This document shows positions 45,653-57,846 of a DNA stretch of 64,000 bases, in pieces. The notes beneath the pieces are model-generated. The model had not been told where the DNA came from. It saw nothing but the letters and a program-made list of their open reading frames with translations, and did no database searches. This DNA is from Leuctra nigra (taxonomy: Eukaryota; Arthropoda; Insecta; Plecoptera; Leuctridae): the NCBI GenBank assembly GCA_934045905.1, contig OW203762.1, positions 248,001 to 312,000 of the forward strand, written 5' to 3'. How positions within the stretch are numbered: the stretch's first letter is position 1; every line of letters starts with the position of its first letter. The position numbers were made by a program, and so were the translations under genes.

Positions 45653-46788
45653 GTTCTGCAATGATTGACATTGGATCGTCAGTGTTCACCAAGGGTCAGG
45701 CTTACGTTGCATTATCACGCGTCACTCAGAAGGATGGTATTCATCTAATTAATTTCGATCCGAGGGAAATTAAAGCACTCCCGAGTGCAATTGTCGAATA
45801 CAATCGTCTGAGACGTGAATACAGGCCAGACCTTTGTCTCCTGGAGACCAACGGTCCATCCAACAGACGTAGAGTCATGGATAGACCGTGGACTACCAAT
45901 GTCCAAGCAGACTTGGTTCAGGACGCTGTTGCTGCCGAACAAACTGTTGCAGTTGTGGCACGACGCCCACTACGTATAGCGAGGGGGTTCATCAATGTGG
46001 ATAATGAATCGTGCTACGCAAACGTAGTCCTACAGAGTCTCTGAGTCCTAAACTGTGAGTCTCTGAGATACGAGCTGGCATCAGACGAACAAGACCTCAA
46101 CCCCAGAGAAATCAAACAACTTGCGGTCGAGTATTCCGAGGGAAACTCTACCATGAGCTCCATCATGGTGCGCGAACTAGCCGGAGGGTTTTTCACACCA
46201 GGTGGAGACCAACAATGTGCTGCTGACTTCTTCGAGACACTGGCACGATTGTCTAGTTCTGTGCAAAATGTTACAGAATTGAAGGTGACTTGTGAAACAA
46301 GATGCTTTTCTCCTAACTGTGATTTCAGTGGGACTAGCAAAGGAGAAACACATAAATTGCTGCGCTTGTACGTTCATGAAAACCACAAAGAGAAGTATAC
46401 CCTGCAAAAGTTGTTCCACAGGGCAACATCATGGGAAACACACTCTCACGCCTGTACAAACTGTAAGCAAGAGACGAGAAAGAATCGCATGAGCATCACG
46501 AGAGCCAGTGACTTGGTGGTGATGCAACTCATGTTGTTCACTAATGGATTGAACAAAAGGAACGTCAAAGTGGCCGATGTACCTAAAACCAATCTTAAGA
46601 TTGACGACACTTCCTACGTTCCCATGGCCGCTATATTTCACCACGGCTCTTCCATCAACTCGGGACATTACACCTGTTACCTGAAAGACGGGTCACGGTG
46701 GCTACATGCCGATGACGAGAACGTCGAGCCCAGGAAGTGGCCGACACTCGCAAAAGATATGTACATGTTGATCCTAAAGAAAAAGTAA
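45640..46788 (+). pseudogene. Helitron C-terminus: helicase motif VI followed by a USP-type deubiquitinase domain
   Basis: The frame reads helicase motif VI (GQAYVALSRVT) and LINFDP, then without a break enters a ubiquitin-specific protease fold. The Cys box is GFINVDNESCYANVVLQSL (nucleophile at 46012-46014), then QQCAADFF. Two Cys pairs follow (CETRCFSPNC and CTNC), consistent with a USP zinc finger. The His box is SGHYTCYLKDGSRWLHADDE (His at 46666-46668, Asp candidates in ADDE). An in-frame TGA lies at 46042-46044 just after the Cys box; otherwise the 260-residue domain is open to the stop at 46786-46788. USPs remove ubiquitin from proteins. Here the domain is part of the transposon protein, not a neighbouring host gene, as the frame is continuous with helicase. 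Confidence 0.85.
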
Positions 46789-48847
46789 ATCAATACATGG
46801 TAACGTAATCCATAAAATGCGAGCTGTTGCGACTCGGAAATAACAGTGCATGTTCTGTGAAGATAAGCCAATTTGTCGCCTAACAACTGACAAATGGCAT
46901 GGTAAGGTGGGAGGGTGGAACGAGGGAGGACCACCTTACTATCATTCACAGAACAGATTCTGGAACAAAACGATTCCAACAAAATGGATCTACTTATGTT
47001 GCTATTATAATTGAAGAATATCAATACCTACCTGATAGAAAAATGCAACCAAGTGATATAATGTCATGGAATTAACTACCTCAAACTGGTTAACTTAATT
47101 CCCAGTTAAAGGTAAGACATAATATGCTTGCAAAGGTACGTGCATGAGTAGATTACTAAGTCTATTACTATTTGTACATAATATTACATGTTCAGTGAAT
47201 ATAATAACCAATTTGTCACAAAGTTTGCAGCTGCCGACAAATGGTATGGTAAGATGCGAGGGTTGTACGTGGGAGATCCATCTTACTCTATTTCACAGAA
47301 CAGACTCTGGGCAAATAATGATCCAACAAAATGGACATTGCTATTTGCCCTTATGACGCCTATAAATGCAAGAAAAGCAGCCAAGGTCTTCAATACAATG
47401 GTATCATCCACCTCAAACAGGTGTACACAATATCGAGATAAAGAAAAATCATTGGTTGTAAAAAGGTCCACTCCCCCCCCCCCCCCCCCGACCCCTATTT
47501 TTAAATACCATAATGTATACCTACATTTCCTAACATTTCAACTAGGTATATTTAAATATAAAAAGACGTTATCAACTGTATGATATCAGAAAATCAATAA
47601 AACTTAACACTGTCCATAGTAGGTACATAAAAACCATTTCTGTTCTGGTTTCATACTTCTAAAGTAGCACACCTTGGCAATGATCATGCCCATTCAATCA
47701 AAAAGAAAATAAGATTCTCGTTCAAATATTTCAAAACAAAACAAAATATATACCAAAAAATATATCCCAAAAATTACCCTGTTTCCCTTGGTCGCCATAA
47801 CATAACATGGGGGAGGAAACTCATTAGCTCAGAAACTAGACTCGAGAATAATTTAAATTTTCGAGGGGTTGCGTATGACATGATTATCAATACATACACA
47901 AACGTTATGAAGATCTGAGAGTTGATCCGATCAGCAAAGCTCCTTAATGTATTAATTACTAAATATAATACTATTACAATACGGATACATAAATTCAACA
48001 AACAAAGTATCACCTCTTATTTAGAGAATTGTTGGTGAATTGTATAGTTGCTTGTAATGGACATACACATAAAAAAAAACATGGTCAAGACCAATGATAA
48101 TCATAAAAAAACCATACGGGGAATAATTCAACGTATACTTTCATAAAATTAAAATGTGACATTAAGTTTATTCAGATCATGGTTGAAGTTGAGTGGACAA
48201 AAATATTCCACCAAAGCAATACTCTCACAATAATGGAGAGCAAAGAGATAGAAAGAAATAAAGATATGGAGAAGGGAGGAGTGAGAGACAAATTTTCATG
48301 GAGAAGATAATTATTGTCTTCAATACTACATCAAATCAATTTGGAGGTCTTCGGGGACATGTGCAATCTGACTCAAAATATCAAGTAAGTAGACGACAAC
48401 AACAAATTTAACAAAATAATTACTTACTTCGCAGAACAATTCAATTAATAAACATTTTATTTTCAGAATCTTCAAGTATGCAACAAAAGAATACCAAGAA
48501 CATTGATCCATCCAAGACGATCCATCAATAACATCAAGTAAACTGTCGGCTCTAATTGCAAGACTTCGTCATATTTCGATGCACAATGTGAGACTAGAAG
48601 ATCATCCCCATAATAGCTCATCATTAACATCAAATTAATGGCATATCAATTACAAGCAATGGACATCTCTAAACTGTCACTCGGGAATCCAAGTACCATC
48701 CTGACCATCCATCCTGATCACAAGTCAATTTTCATGTGAGTTACCTAAGTAACACATGAGTTACATTTGTACGTACCTTATTATTGATATACAGATGCAC
48801 GTCTATTCCGTTCCCTTCCAAGAAAATAGACAATAAACTGCATAATT
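46789..48847. other. Region downstream of Helitron, with diverged direct repeat
   Basis: Segments at about 46850-46990 and 47188-47345 are related: both contain GACAAATGG(C/T)ATGGTAAG and TTCACAGAACAGA(T/C)TCTGG, then CCAACAAAATGGA. The first is bounded by the inverted words TGTTCTGTGAA and TTCACAGAACA. A C run lies at 47471-47489. The Helitron 3' terminus (hairpin plus CTRR) was not pinned down. The rest, to 48847, shows no gene. Confidence 0.45.
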
Positions 48848-51800
48848 GAGCGAGCGTAGCGAGCGTCACCACGGTACTCTTATGGCACTTTCTCTGTGTG
48901 TTTTTTTGTTATTTTTTTTGTCCGCACAGCCCAGGTAAAACCGCACATTCAATCGATCTGAAACTTTGCACATATGCTAACGTAATCTATGCGGTCCCTG
49001 GGATCGTTTTTGAACGGGCTCCTGTGATTGGATCAAGTTTTAAAAAAATTATCTTTCGATTGGTTGCTCCGATTAATTTGAAATTTAGCAAAGTCATTGC
49101 AACCAACATTGTACCCAATCATACAAAGTTTCAGCCAAATCCTCTCATTGGTTAAAATTTAAAAAATCGTTCATATGATTTTTGAAATTTAAACTAGAAC
49201 CGATTGAGCGATCAACTTAAAACTTCGCGTGGTCATTGGTACCAACATTATCTGTATTTTTGACAATTTTCAGACTTATCTGTGTTTCAATCCAAACGTT
49301 TTTGACATTTTACGGACATTTTGCGTGTTGGCTGTCAAATAACTCAAAAATGTTGATCACGGCTACTTCGACTCTTTATAGTTCCAAGGTAGTTAGAGCA
49401 GAAACTTTCAAACGTATGAAACTGATATGACCGTTCAACAGATCGTCTAATATTGTGTAAGTACACACACTTTTATCATATGAGTGGTATCAAGAGGCCA
49501 AGTCTTGAAACTTACGCCTTCAGGACGCAAACGCTCTTGGACGTCATAAAGTCCCATTTACTGTAAGAATGATGACCTTGAAATCTACCTTTAACTGTTT
49601 AGCTTAATTTTGAATAAGGTTTTAAGACTGTATAATATCTGTTATAATAATTATAATGTTAATAAATTGTTTCCAATAGATTGCTGGATGACACACTCTA
49701 AAAAGTAGGCGTCTGGAACTAAGACGTTATTGCCGTCTGAAAGTTGCCCCCTGAAGTAAGACGCATAAATAATGTCTGATTTTCAAACACGTGCAAACGT
49801 TTGGGATTCATGCATGTAGAGGTGTCTGATACTCGCAAGTGCCTGATTATCAGACACTATTTCGTGTCTTAGTGTCTGACCATCAAACACTTCCTCGTGT
49901 CTGAGATTGCAAATGAATCTTGACATTGCAATAAAAATTGTATACATTCAAAATTTTAATATTTTCACACGGTCCAAATTTTATAATATAATTTTTTCAA
50001 ATTTTCAAATTTTCAAATTTGTTATTTATTTTGGAATGCATGAAAATATGAAAATTATGAAGATTCAATTCTTATTGCATTGCACAATATTCATATTAAA
50101 TGCCACAAACCTGGAATAAATACAGACAAATACATTTAAATTTCCAAATCATGTTTATTGGAAATAATATATCAATATAATATTTCTAAGTAACAAAAGG
50201 CAAGTGGGGTCACCCACCATAGGAATTATTCAAATAATTCTTAATTGGCTCTGTATAAAAGAACAAAGATTTGCCCAGAAATTACATGTATTAAAATCTT
50301 GAAGTTCAATTAAAATAATATTCATTAAAATCAATGAAATAGAAATTTCATATTTAAATTCAAATGTGCAATAATGATAAATAATGAAACAGTTCAGAAA
50401 AGACGAACTTGCTGCGAACTTGGTGCAACTTGCTGCACCCTCTATTATTCTGTCAATATTTTAGCTTTACTTAATTATGTTAATTTTCAAAAATAATACA
50501 GAATTTCCGAAACCTTATTAAAGTAACAATGGGGGGAACTCATCGATGTTTGATTGTTATAACAATGACATGGTTATCATTTATACTTGGTTTAACATCC
50601 CTTGGCAATCCGTAAGGTATTGGTACATTGTTTATAGTGCCATGCAACGAAGTGATTATTACAAAAAGTGAAATTACATAATAAGTATCTAAAATTTGAT
50701 TTTCATCAAGTAAGAAAAAAATTATTTTCTAAATGGAAAAATATACATTGTTTATAGAACCATGCAATGAAGTGATTATTACTAATAGTGAAATTACAAA
50801 TTTGACTCAAATTTGAAACTCATCAACAAGTAAAAAAAGATAAAAATCCACATGGAAAAATATAGGCAGTGGTAAGGGCATTGAATGAAACGATTACCTA
50901 TAGAGCAGATTTGTGGATAGTTTTTTAAACAAATTGTATCCGTTTTGCAAATCTTTCCAGAAATCTGCTCTTTTGAACGACCTCAAAATTGAATTTAAAT
51001 GGCAAAAAATATCCACATTCAATACAAAAATAATAAGCTATAGGTACTTACTCAATGTCAAGAACATGAATGGCAGTAGGTAACTACATGAATTCTTCAA
51101 AGCAATTCAAATCTAAAGATTCATTAACTTCAATAAGAGCAGAAGGATTTTCTACATGGAAGCGAATAATCATTACAATATCAGAAAATATTTTAAAATT
51201 TGATATGCAATATCAATAAACAAATGATCCTTTCTGCAGGAAAAATGAATATTATAAGAGTTCCATGTTTTATATTATATTATGAAAGCTAAGTTAGGCG
51301 GTAATGAATTAGCGATTCACTGGATGGGTTTCAAGTGTTCGTGTGAGACAAATAATTTTCAAACTGCCCTATTAGTTTTTAATATTTAACCAATTAAATC
51401 CCCCTCAAAAGTGTTGAAATTGATAAAGAAATGTCCCTGAAAAATGTACTTTAAAACTGAGTCACTTTCAAATAATAAAAAAAGAGAGAACTGTCAACTT
51501 CATTGAACATTTATCTTCAACTTTCTCGCTTACTGTCATAACCGAGCTCTAACCGGCAGTATTTGTCCGGCACGGGAATGCTCCAGTGCGCTGTAAACGC
51601 AGCAGCGCTTTGAGCATAACCGTGTCAGAACAAAAACCCCAAATGGTTAGAGCTAGGTTATGACAATAAACACAATAAACGTTCAATAAAGTATAGACAC
51701 TGTTCTTGCTTTTTTCTGTATTTATATTTGCAAGTGACACAATTTTTAAAAGTAGGTACTGTCTTCAAGGGTACTCTACTCTAGGTATATCAACTTCAAC

Positions 51801-51977
51801 CTGCTTTGTTGGGGATTAATTGGTAAAATATTAAAAACTGTTAGGGAGCATCAACTGTACATCCTTAAGTAACATACCAGAGCAATCAGAACTAGATACC
51901 TATCACTAACAGTTCAAAAAATATGACTGCATTGTGAAACACAAATTCATGAACCACTTTAAGAAAAAATATGGGCC

Positions 51978-52235
51978 CTAAAGTGCACTGTATGCTTCTA
52001 GAAGCCTATTGAATGAAATGTTGCCCCGGCATGCAGGAGCGTCAAGGAAGATCACTTCCATAAACGTTAAAAAGCTTGCATACGTAAGCGGATATTCACG
52101 ATTAAAAACCAAATAACTGCCGAACAGCAGTGACATTGCCTGGAAAGCGCTGGGTACTGTGGCCCTGCACAGGATCTTACCCTCAGCCAGAAGGAATGCG
52201 TCGGTTATTTCATCGTTGTTATAGAGATGGTACAT
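51978..52235 (-). CDS. Candidate C-terminal exon in element E, unknown product
   Basis: An 85-codon frame (MYHLYNNDEITDAFLLAEGK..., with FGSYLVFNREYP and ending LLEAYSAL) has normal protein composition and is preserved residue for residue in the second copy (61460-61717). A possible splice acceptor (TGTTGCAG) lies just upstream on the minus strand. An in-frame TGA lies a few codons upstream of the ATG, so the exon start is uncertain. The pattern ...F..Y.VF..EYP....TFLEF... resembles C-terminal parts of repeat-encoded proteins in animals, but I cannot name the family. No catalytic motif is present. Confidence 0.4.
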   Translation of the reverse strand: MYHLYNNDEITDAFLLAEGKILCRATVPSAFQAMSLLFGSYLVFNREYPLTYASFLTFMEVIFLDAPACRGNISFNRLLEAYSAL

Positions 52236-52595
52236 GGTCCTTGGTGCTCACCGGTTTTGATTTCCGGCTCCTGCCCAGCCTGCAACAGTGCGGTTAAAAA
52301 GACAATGTTAATAATAGCATACCGAAAGATCTTACACCAAAAACACCAGAACCTGTCTTACACCAACAGTTTGGAAGTAAATATTACGGTAAGATAATAT
52401 TAGATTGCAATATTTTAATACGAGTTTGGACAGGCACTCACAGGTGAGGAAATATAAAGTACTATTAAGCAAAATAAAATTCTGTGATAAACCTTTTGTG
52501 TAAACTGCAATGAGAATATAACTAGGTACCAGTAGGTGGAATAGTATTAGCTTTTTACACAAAATATTAAGTTTTATTTACAGTTGGATACCTAT

Positions 52596-53917
52596 CCCCA
52601 TAAAAAACACTCCGTGTAAAAAAACAGCCAAGTCTCTTCAACTAAAAAAAAAATTATGAAATCTAAAAATTCTGCACTGAAACGTAGTGATATCAAAAAA
52701 TGAGCCAAGTCAAAACTTTATTTGAAAATTAAAAAATACTTGGCGCATCGTGTATATAAATAGCTTAGAAGTATAGGCTAGATATAAATACATATACTTA
52801 TAGTACCTATACCTACAATGCCCTAAAAAAACGATGCGCCAAGTATTTTTTAATTTTCAAATAAAGTTTTGACTTGGCTCATTTTTTGATATCACTACGT
52901 TTCAGTGCAGAATTTTTAGATTTCATAATTTTTTTTTTAGTTGAAGAGACTTGGCTGTTTTTTTACACGGAGTGTTTTTTATGGGGATATCACTTATTTT
53001 TTTAGTTTATTTACACAACTTGTAAAACTTATTAGGGCAACAATGGCTAATTCCTTTAAAAAAATACGCCATTTCCGAATTAGTTACTAAAAAAATATTG
53101 TTTGGAGCTAAATTTAAACTTAAAGTGATATGCCATGAAGAATTGCGAAAGCATCGTTCCAATAGGTCCAGCCGTTTTCGAGATATGGCATCACTTCCGG
53201 TTTTCAAAATGGCGGCTGAAAGCTCTTACACATTGTAGGTATTAATATGTATATAAATACTAATATTTCATTATAAGCCTTCTGAATATATAGTTGGTTT
53301 TTATATAAAGGGAAGTGAATTTAAGCAGATTTCGCTAAACTATGACGTCATTTCCGGTTTCAGTAATAAGAAAACTTTAATTTAACTATTGTTATTTCAT
53401 AAAGAGGACCGTCTGAATCGATTGGCGCAAATTTCGTTCCGATCGGTTAAGCCGTTTTTGAGATATGACGTCATTTCCGGTTTCAAAATGGCGACTACCG
53501 GTTTGATTTATAAAAAGGCACCTCAGACGCCAAAAGTGCACATGTGGTAAAAATTTCAGATTGATCGGCTAAGCCGTTTAGGCTGTGGCGGTGATAGCGG
53601 TGTTTCCTGATATCATCAGATAGGTTTTAAAAGGGGTGTAATTTCACTGTTTTCACGGCCCTCTAGCACGCAAATGGCATAACCTATTGTTCCCAAATTT
53701 AGTATATGGAGTGGGGTGGGCCATAGCTCGAAATTAAGATATTTCACAACAATGTGAGATTTTCCAATTTTATGATCCAGTAGGCCGAAAATGCCATGTT
53801 GTTGCTTACAGTAAAAGTGTTTGGTCTGCTCCTCGGTTTATTAGGCATTTACGGTATGTTGAGTGACTGTGAGTGTACGGTACGACTTGGCTGGGTGGAG
53901 CGACCGCTCCACTAGAT
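52596..53917 (+). mobile_element. Family B element, copy 4, complete, with empty site known
   Basis: 1322 bp are absent from the equivalent point of the second E copy (62077/62078), which gives the uninterrupted site CCTATCATACC. The insertion begins CCCCATAAAAAACACTCC and ends GTGGAGCGACCGCTCCAC + TAGAT, with AT ambiguous at the junction. The head (52596-52986) is a near-perfect palindrome with arms of about 155 bp. The body contains three CRE/ETS/YY1-like motif groups. There is no gene. A terminal hairpin followed by CTAG and no clear target duplication fit a rolling-circle origin. Confidence 0.85.
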
Positions 53918-55317
53918 CATACCTAGTACCTATAGCGCTGGGGGGTCATTGACAAAACTTTTTGATGGTGTTCAAATCATAATGGTATCTAATAATAATA
54001 CACAAAGTGCCTTACTACTACCTACCTAGTGTGGTAAAATATAAAAATAACTACAATGAATTCAAAAAAGGTAAAATGTGATTCACACTATGTTGTGATT
54101 GCATGACTTCTGCAAAATATCTCATTCCATGTAGTGACAGGCATTTCAAAATACCTGCCACACTAGGTAGATTTTGTATGCATTAATTTCTAATAAGTTA
54201 CAGTAGGTACCGTCAAAAGTTTGGCCGTTGCTTTATGCAATACCATCTTCCTAGTTTAGAAACACTAATGAAGAACGATTACGAAAGAAGTTACCTACCA
54301 GCGAAGGCAGTAATAAACCCCGTTGACTTCATCCTGGATATTATTTGTAGGTCAAGGTAGACCGATCTTCCATTCGTATCGTGTCCAAAATTAGTAGGTA
54401 ATGTCCGCTAGTCAGTGGTTCATATTGATCAATTAGTGAGTAGTGTCAGCCGCTTTTCCCAATCCATTGTAAAGCTGGGCTGGATCCCACCTGGAAATTC
54501 AATGCAATTTAATTTTAAAATTTCATAGAAAATAAATTAATTGTGGATTTGAATCTACCTATAATAAATTAAAATCCATGATTTAATTTTTAATTTCACA
54601 AAGGTAGGTAGGTACTACCTAGAATAAACTAGGTATCCCTCAATATTAATTCTTCCCCTATGCTTCATTACAAAATACGACAAAATAGTCTAGTATACCA
54701 ATAGAATAGTATAGTAAGCGAAAGTATCTATATAGCAGGATGGTAGGAGGTACTAAAACCAAGAGAAACTTGACATTACCAATAAGGACTGTCCAATCAA
54801 GAGACAATGATGGTTTGCAACTACAGTTTGTAACCAATGGAATACCGGACTTATTTATACTGAACAGTGAACAGTTGTCAAGTATGAATGCTCAAATAAA
54901 ATAAAATGAAATAATAAGTAGCTACCTTACCTACCAAGGTATTAGTTAATAACCTCAGTCATTCTGTAAGACAGATTTCAACATCGATTTTGAAATCTCA
55001 GCAATGGCAAGTTCAATCATGGTGCACAGCCTGATGTAAGTGTGATTTGAGTTTGACAATACTCGGCGCAGCTGGCGAAGAAACGAATCGTCGGTAGCGA
55101 AGCAGTCATTTTTCACCCAAATGTGTCGGTGTAGGTTTTTATCTTGACGATTGGGTCACTATGAAGTAAAGATATCAAAATTAACTGTTTGAACACAATA
55201 ATAGATCAATGTATTGTATGTATGGTATATAGGTCAACATTAATTGAAACTGTTAGGTTAGATTCACCAGCCTCTGTTGCTTTTCACTTACCTGGATATC
55301 TTTTATCTGAAGACTTA

Positions 55318-55853
55318 AGCCGCGTTTACAACAAAATTAACGTTCTAAAATTAACGTTGCAAAATTAACGCAATTTCAACTCGTTCACAACCACTTTCGA
55401 AACGTAACAAATCGTAAAGTAAGGTTATGTTGTTGAGAGCGCGATCGGATTTAACATAACATTATAATATCACAACCTCCTCACACACATCTGATAACCT
55501 ACAACTTGTCTTTGTACACTAATATACACTTTTCTTACAAAATACTCTCGAAACTGAGTCTCTGTAATTAATTTGGAGTCATTCATTACGAAATAGTAAA
55601 TGCATCACACTGAAAACAAGATGGCGCCGCCAGCTGGAGTCGAGGTGGAGATGAAGTGAGAGGGTGACTGTGCGCATGCGCCACTTAACGTTCGACTTGA
55701 AAGTAGGAAGTAGGTCTACTTTGAGGTGAAATTGGCGTACGTTAATTTACCAAATTTCGTTGTGAACGAATCCATAAGTTTACATGGACTTGAAAATTGA
55801 AATTGCGTTAATTTTCTTAATTTTCGAACGTTAATTTTGTTGTAAACGCGGCT
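55318..55853. mobile_element. TIR MITE, 536 bp, TTA target duplication, empty site known
   Basis: Perfect 28-bp TIRs start AGCCGCGTTTACAACAAAAT and are flanked by TTA on both sides. The second E copy has a single TTA at the equivalent point (about 63475). The TWA 3-bp duplication suggests a PIF/Harbinger-type MITE. The centre contains AAGATGGCGCCGCC and GCGCATGCGCC. No gene. Confidence 0.9.
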
Positions 55854-55864
55854 TTACTCTCAAC

Positions 55865-56209
55865 TCAATCACTAATCTCTTCATTGACAAATAACACTGC
55901 TGACACAATTACACGTAACCAAATTATAATCGAAAGTGCAATGCAAAACACATAAAAAGTCGCCGGCTGGCTGCCAGTTGATGGCTTCGCTTCGCTTGGG
56001 TCACCTCCCACCCAGGCCGGTTCCCCGTTCCCACCCACTCTCTTGTAGATCACATGATTTCCTTGCCCGCGCGCGCGGGAGAGTTCATTTGAATTTGAAC
56101 ACAAACAGAACATGTATAACAACACTGGCGCTGATAACCTCGCTGTTGAGCGCCATAAACCATAACATCTATCTGTATAACAACATACGCATAACACGTA
56201 ACGTAACAC
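55865..56209 (-). other. Unassigned open frame in element E
   Basis: The 114-codon minus-strand frame covers a GC-rich, CpG-rich patch. The equivalent frame in the second copy (63544-63828) is altered by indels, so coding is doubtful. The GC-rich patch upstream of the exon candidates may be a promoter or first exon. Confidence 0.25.
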
Positions 56210-56760
56210 ATGTGTTTGTCAATTTGTGTTTTTTTATTTGTCAGTGACTTTTTAAATTACTGTTGCAAAAATATTATAATGTTTATTATTATACGGACAC
56301 TTTTCATACCGATCGCATTCATGTTTATTGATGTGATTTTTTCAATTTTCGTTAATTTTATTTTATTCAAATTTTTATTTTTTGACGATTTTGGGGAATT
56401 TTTTGTTTATTAGTCCTAAATTATTATATTTTTTAGTTTTGTGTTCTTATTGTTTTATTCTTATTTTTTATCTTTAAATTTTTATGTGGTTTTATTATTT
56501 TTTGGGGTATTTTTTGAATTATTTGATTATTTGATTTTTTGTTTATATTTATTTACTTTCATATTTTTTATTTGTATTTATTTTTTCGAAGTGTACACTT
56601 ATTATTATTAATATTAATTATTTTAATTTATAGGTTTTCATTATTTTATATTATTACATTTCTTGTAGGTGCTATTAAAAACATTTTTTTTGTCTGCCAA
56701 CAGATAACATTTTCGTGTATATTAACAGCATTTTTTTCTAATTAATGTCAGAGATTAATA
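56210..56760. other. T-rich low-complexity stretch in element E
   Basis: Long T-rich sequence with ATTATT words. The open frames seen here (Phe/Ile/Leu-rich) are composition artefacts. Confidence 0.6.
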
Positions 56761-57530
56761 CAAGTTTAATGATGATATATGTTTCTATTGTTGGTAATCC
56801 AATCCTACTTTTACGGTTAGCACATAACTTTTTTTGTCAAGCAAATTCTCTCAACACGTCTGAAAATGTTGTGTCTGATTTCAAGACAGTTTCGTAATTC
56901 GTGCGCCATGCACCCAAGTGTCTGAAATGTTTATAGTGTCTGAATTCGAGATAATTGCATCAAGTGTAAGGAGATAAGACGCGTATATGTGTCTGAAAAT
57001 CTCCCGTCTGAAATAAAGACGGATATGTAAACCTTATTCAGACACATGAACCAATATCAGACACTTACAAGCGTTTGATTGCGAATCAAACACATAATCT
57101 GTCTGATATTAAGACATTATTCAAAATCTCTTTTAAGAGTGCAATCAAATAAGTGGCTTCAATTAATGTTTCAATGTCGATCATTCTTACAGTGAATGGG
57201 ACTTGTTGACGTCCTAAACGTTTGCGTCCTGAAAGCGTAAGTTTCAAGACTTGGCCTCGAGGTATATTTTTTTAAAATAGATCCTATGATTTTTGAATAT
57301 TAACAAGGAACGTTTTAATCAAAAAGGTTCAATCGATCAACTTAAACCTTTGCATGGTTCTTTGGACTAATACTTCAGGAATATTTGGAGATTTTTATAC
57401 CTACAAGTCAGCTGACGAATTTCAAGAATTTTTGGCTTTTAATGATATTTTCGATAGACATAATTTCGGTTCGAGGTGTTGCGCGTGTCCGTGCTCGCTC
57501 ATCAACGCGTTACACAGAGCGTTTTCCTAG

Positions 57531-57846
57531 TACTAATTAGTTATTCTCTTTCTTTGTACAGATGCTGCCATGACGTTGTCTCCACATCTGTGGTACATTA
57601 CTTTCAAACATTACGTGTGATTCAATTGAGAAGCAAGTGAAGTGTAAATTGTGAAAATTCGTTGATATAACTGTCCCCAAACGTTAAACATAATTGAAGA
57701 AAGAAAATCGTCCAATCATCTCTCCTACGAAATTTATTCCAAACCAGATAAAGTGCTCTCTAGAGAAATGCAATGGAAAGCACCATCTTGATTAATTGTG
57801 AATTTTACTGACATTGAAATAAATTTCATGTGATTAATATTAAGTA
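57531..57846. other. Spacer between the split Helentron and the second E copy
   Basis: About 316 bp of AT-rich sequence with no recognised feature. It separates the two E copies, so they are neighbouring insertions or a segmental duplication, not a simple head-to-tail array. Confidence 0.5.

Larger units (their letters stand above)
49694..57141. mobile_element. Element E, copy 1: TIR element with GTGTCTGA-rich ends
   Basis: The ends are CACTCTAAAAAG and its near-complement CTTTTAAGAGTG (one mismatch). About 200 bp inside the left end and 280 bp inside the right end are packed with GTGTCTGA/TCAGACAC words, about six on the left and nine on the right, in both orientations. Dense subterminal repeats of this type usually bind a transposase. 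The 5.6-kb body (after removing nested insertions) is non-coding apart from short minus-strand exon candidates at 51978-52290 and around 51540-51650. The superfamily is not assigned. A second copy follows at 57847. Confidence 0.7.
49494..57258. mobile_element. Element with ~77-bp TIRs, split by element E
   Basis: 49494-49573 (GAGGCCAAGTCTTGAAACTT...CTGTAAGAATGAT) is the inverted counterpart of 57182-57258, with scattered mismatches. Between the arms, once element E is removed, only about 160 bp remain, so this was a short MITE of about 315 bp. A target duplication was not resolved. Confidence 0.75.
48848..57530 (+). mobile_element. Helentron-like element (family A) split by nested insertions
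   Basis: The head GAGCGAGCGTAGCGAGCG at 48848 (after ATT) and the full 3' module at 57491-57530 (GCTCGCTC, AACGCGTT hairpin, TTTTCCTAG followed by T) are separated by a TIR element (49494-57258). Body sequence on the two sides is family-like (CAATCGATCTGAAACTTTGC on the left, CAATCGATCAACTTAAACC on the right). Reduced to 48848-49493 plus 57259-57530 it is about 0.9 kb. Confidence 0.65.

Noticed and set aside
56210..56745. Phe/Ile-rich plus-strand frames resembling small membrane proteins
   Set aside because: T-rich low-complexity DNA in element E, no motif.
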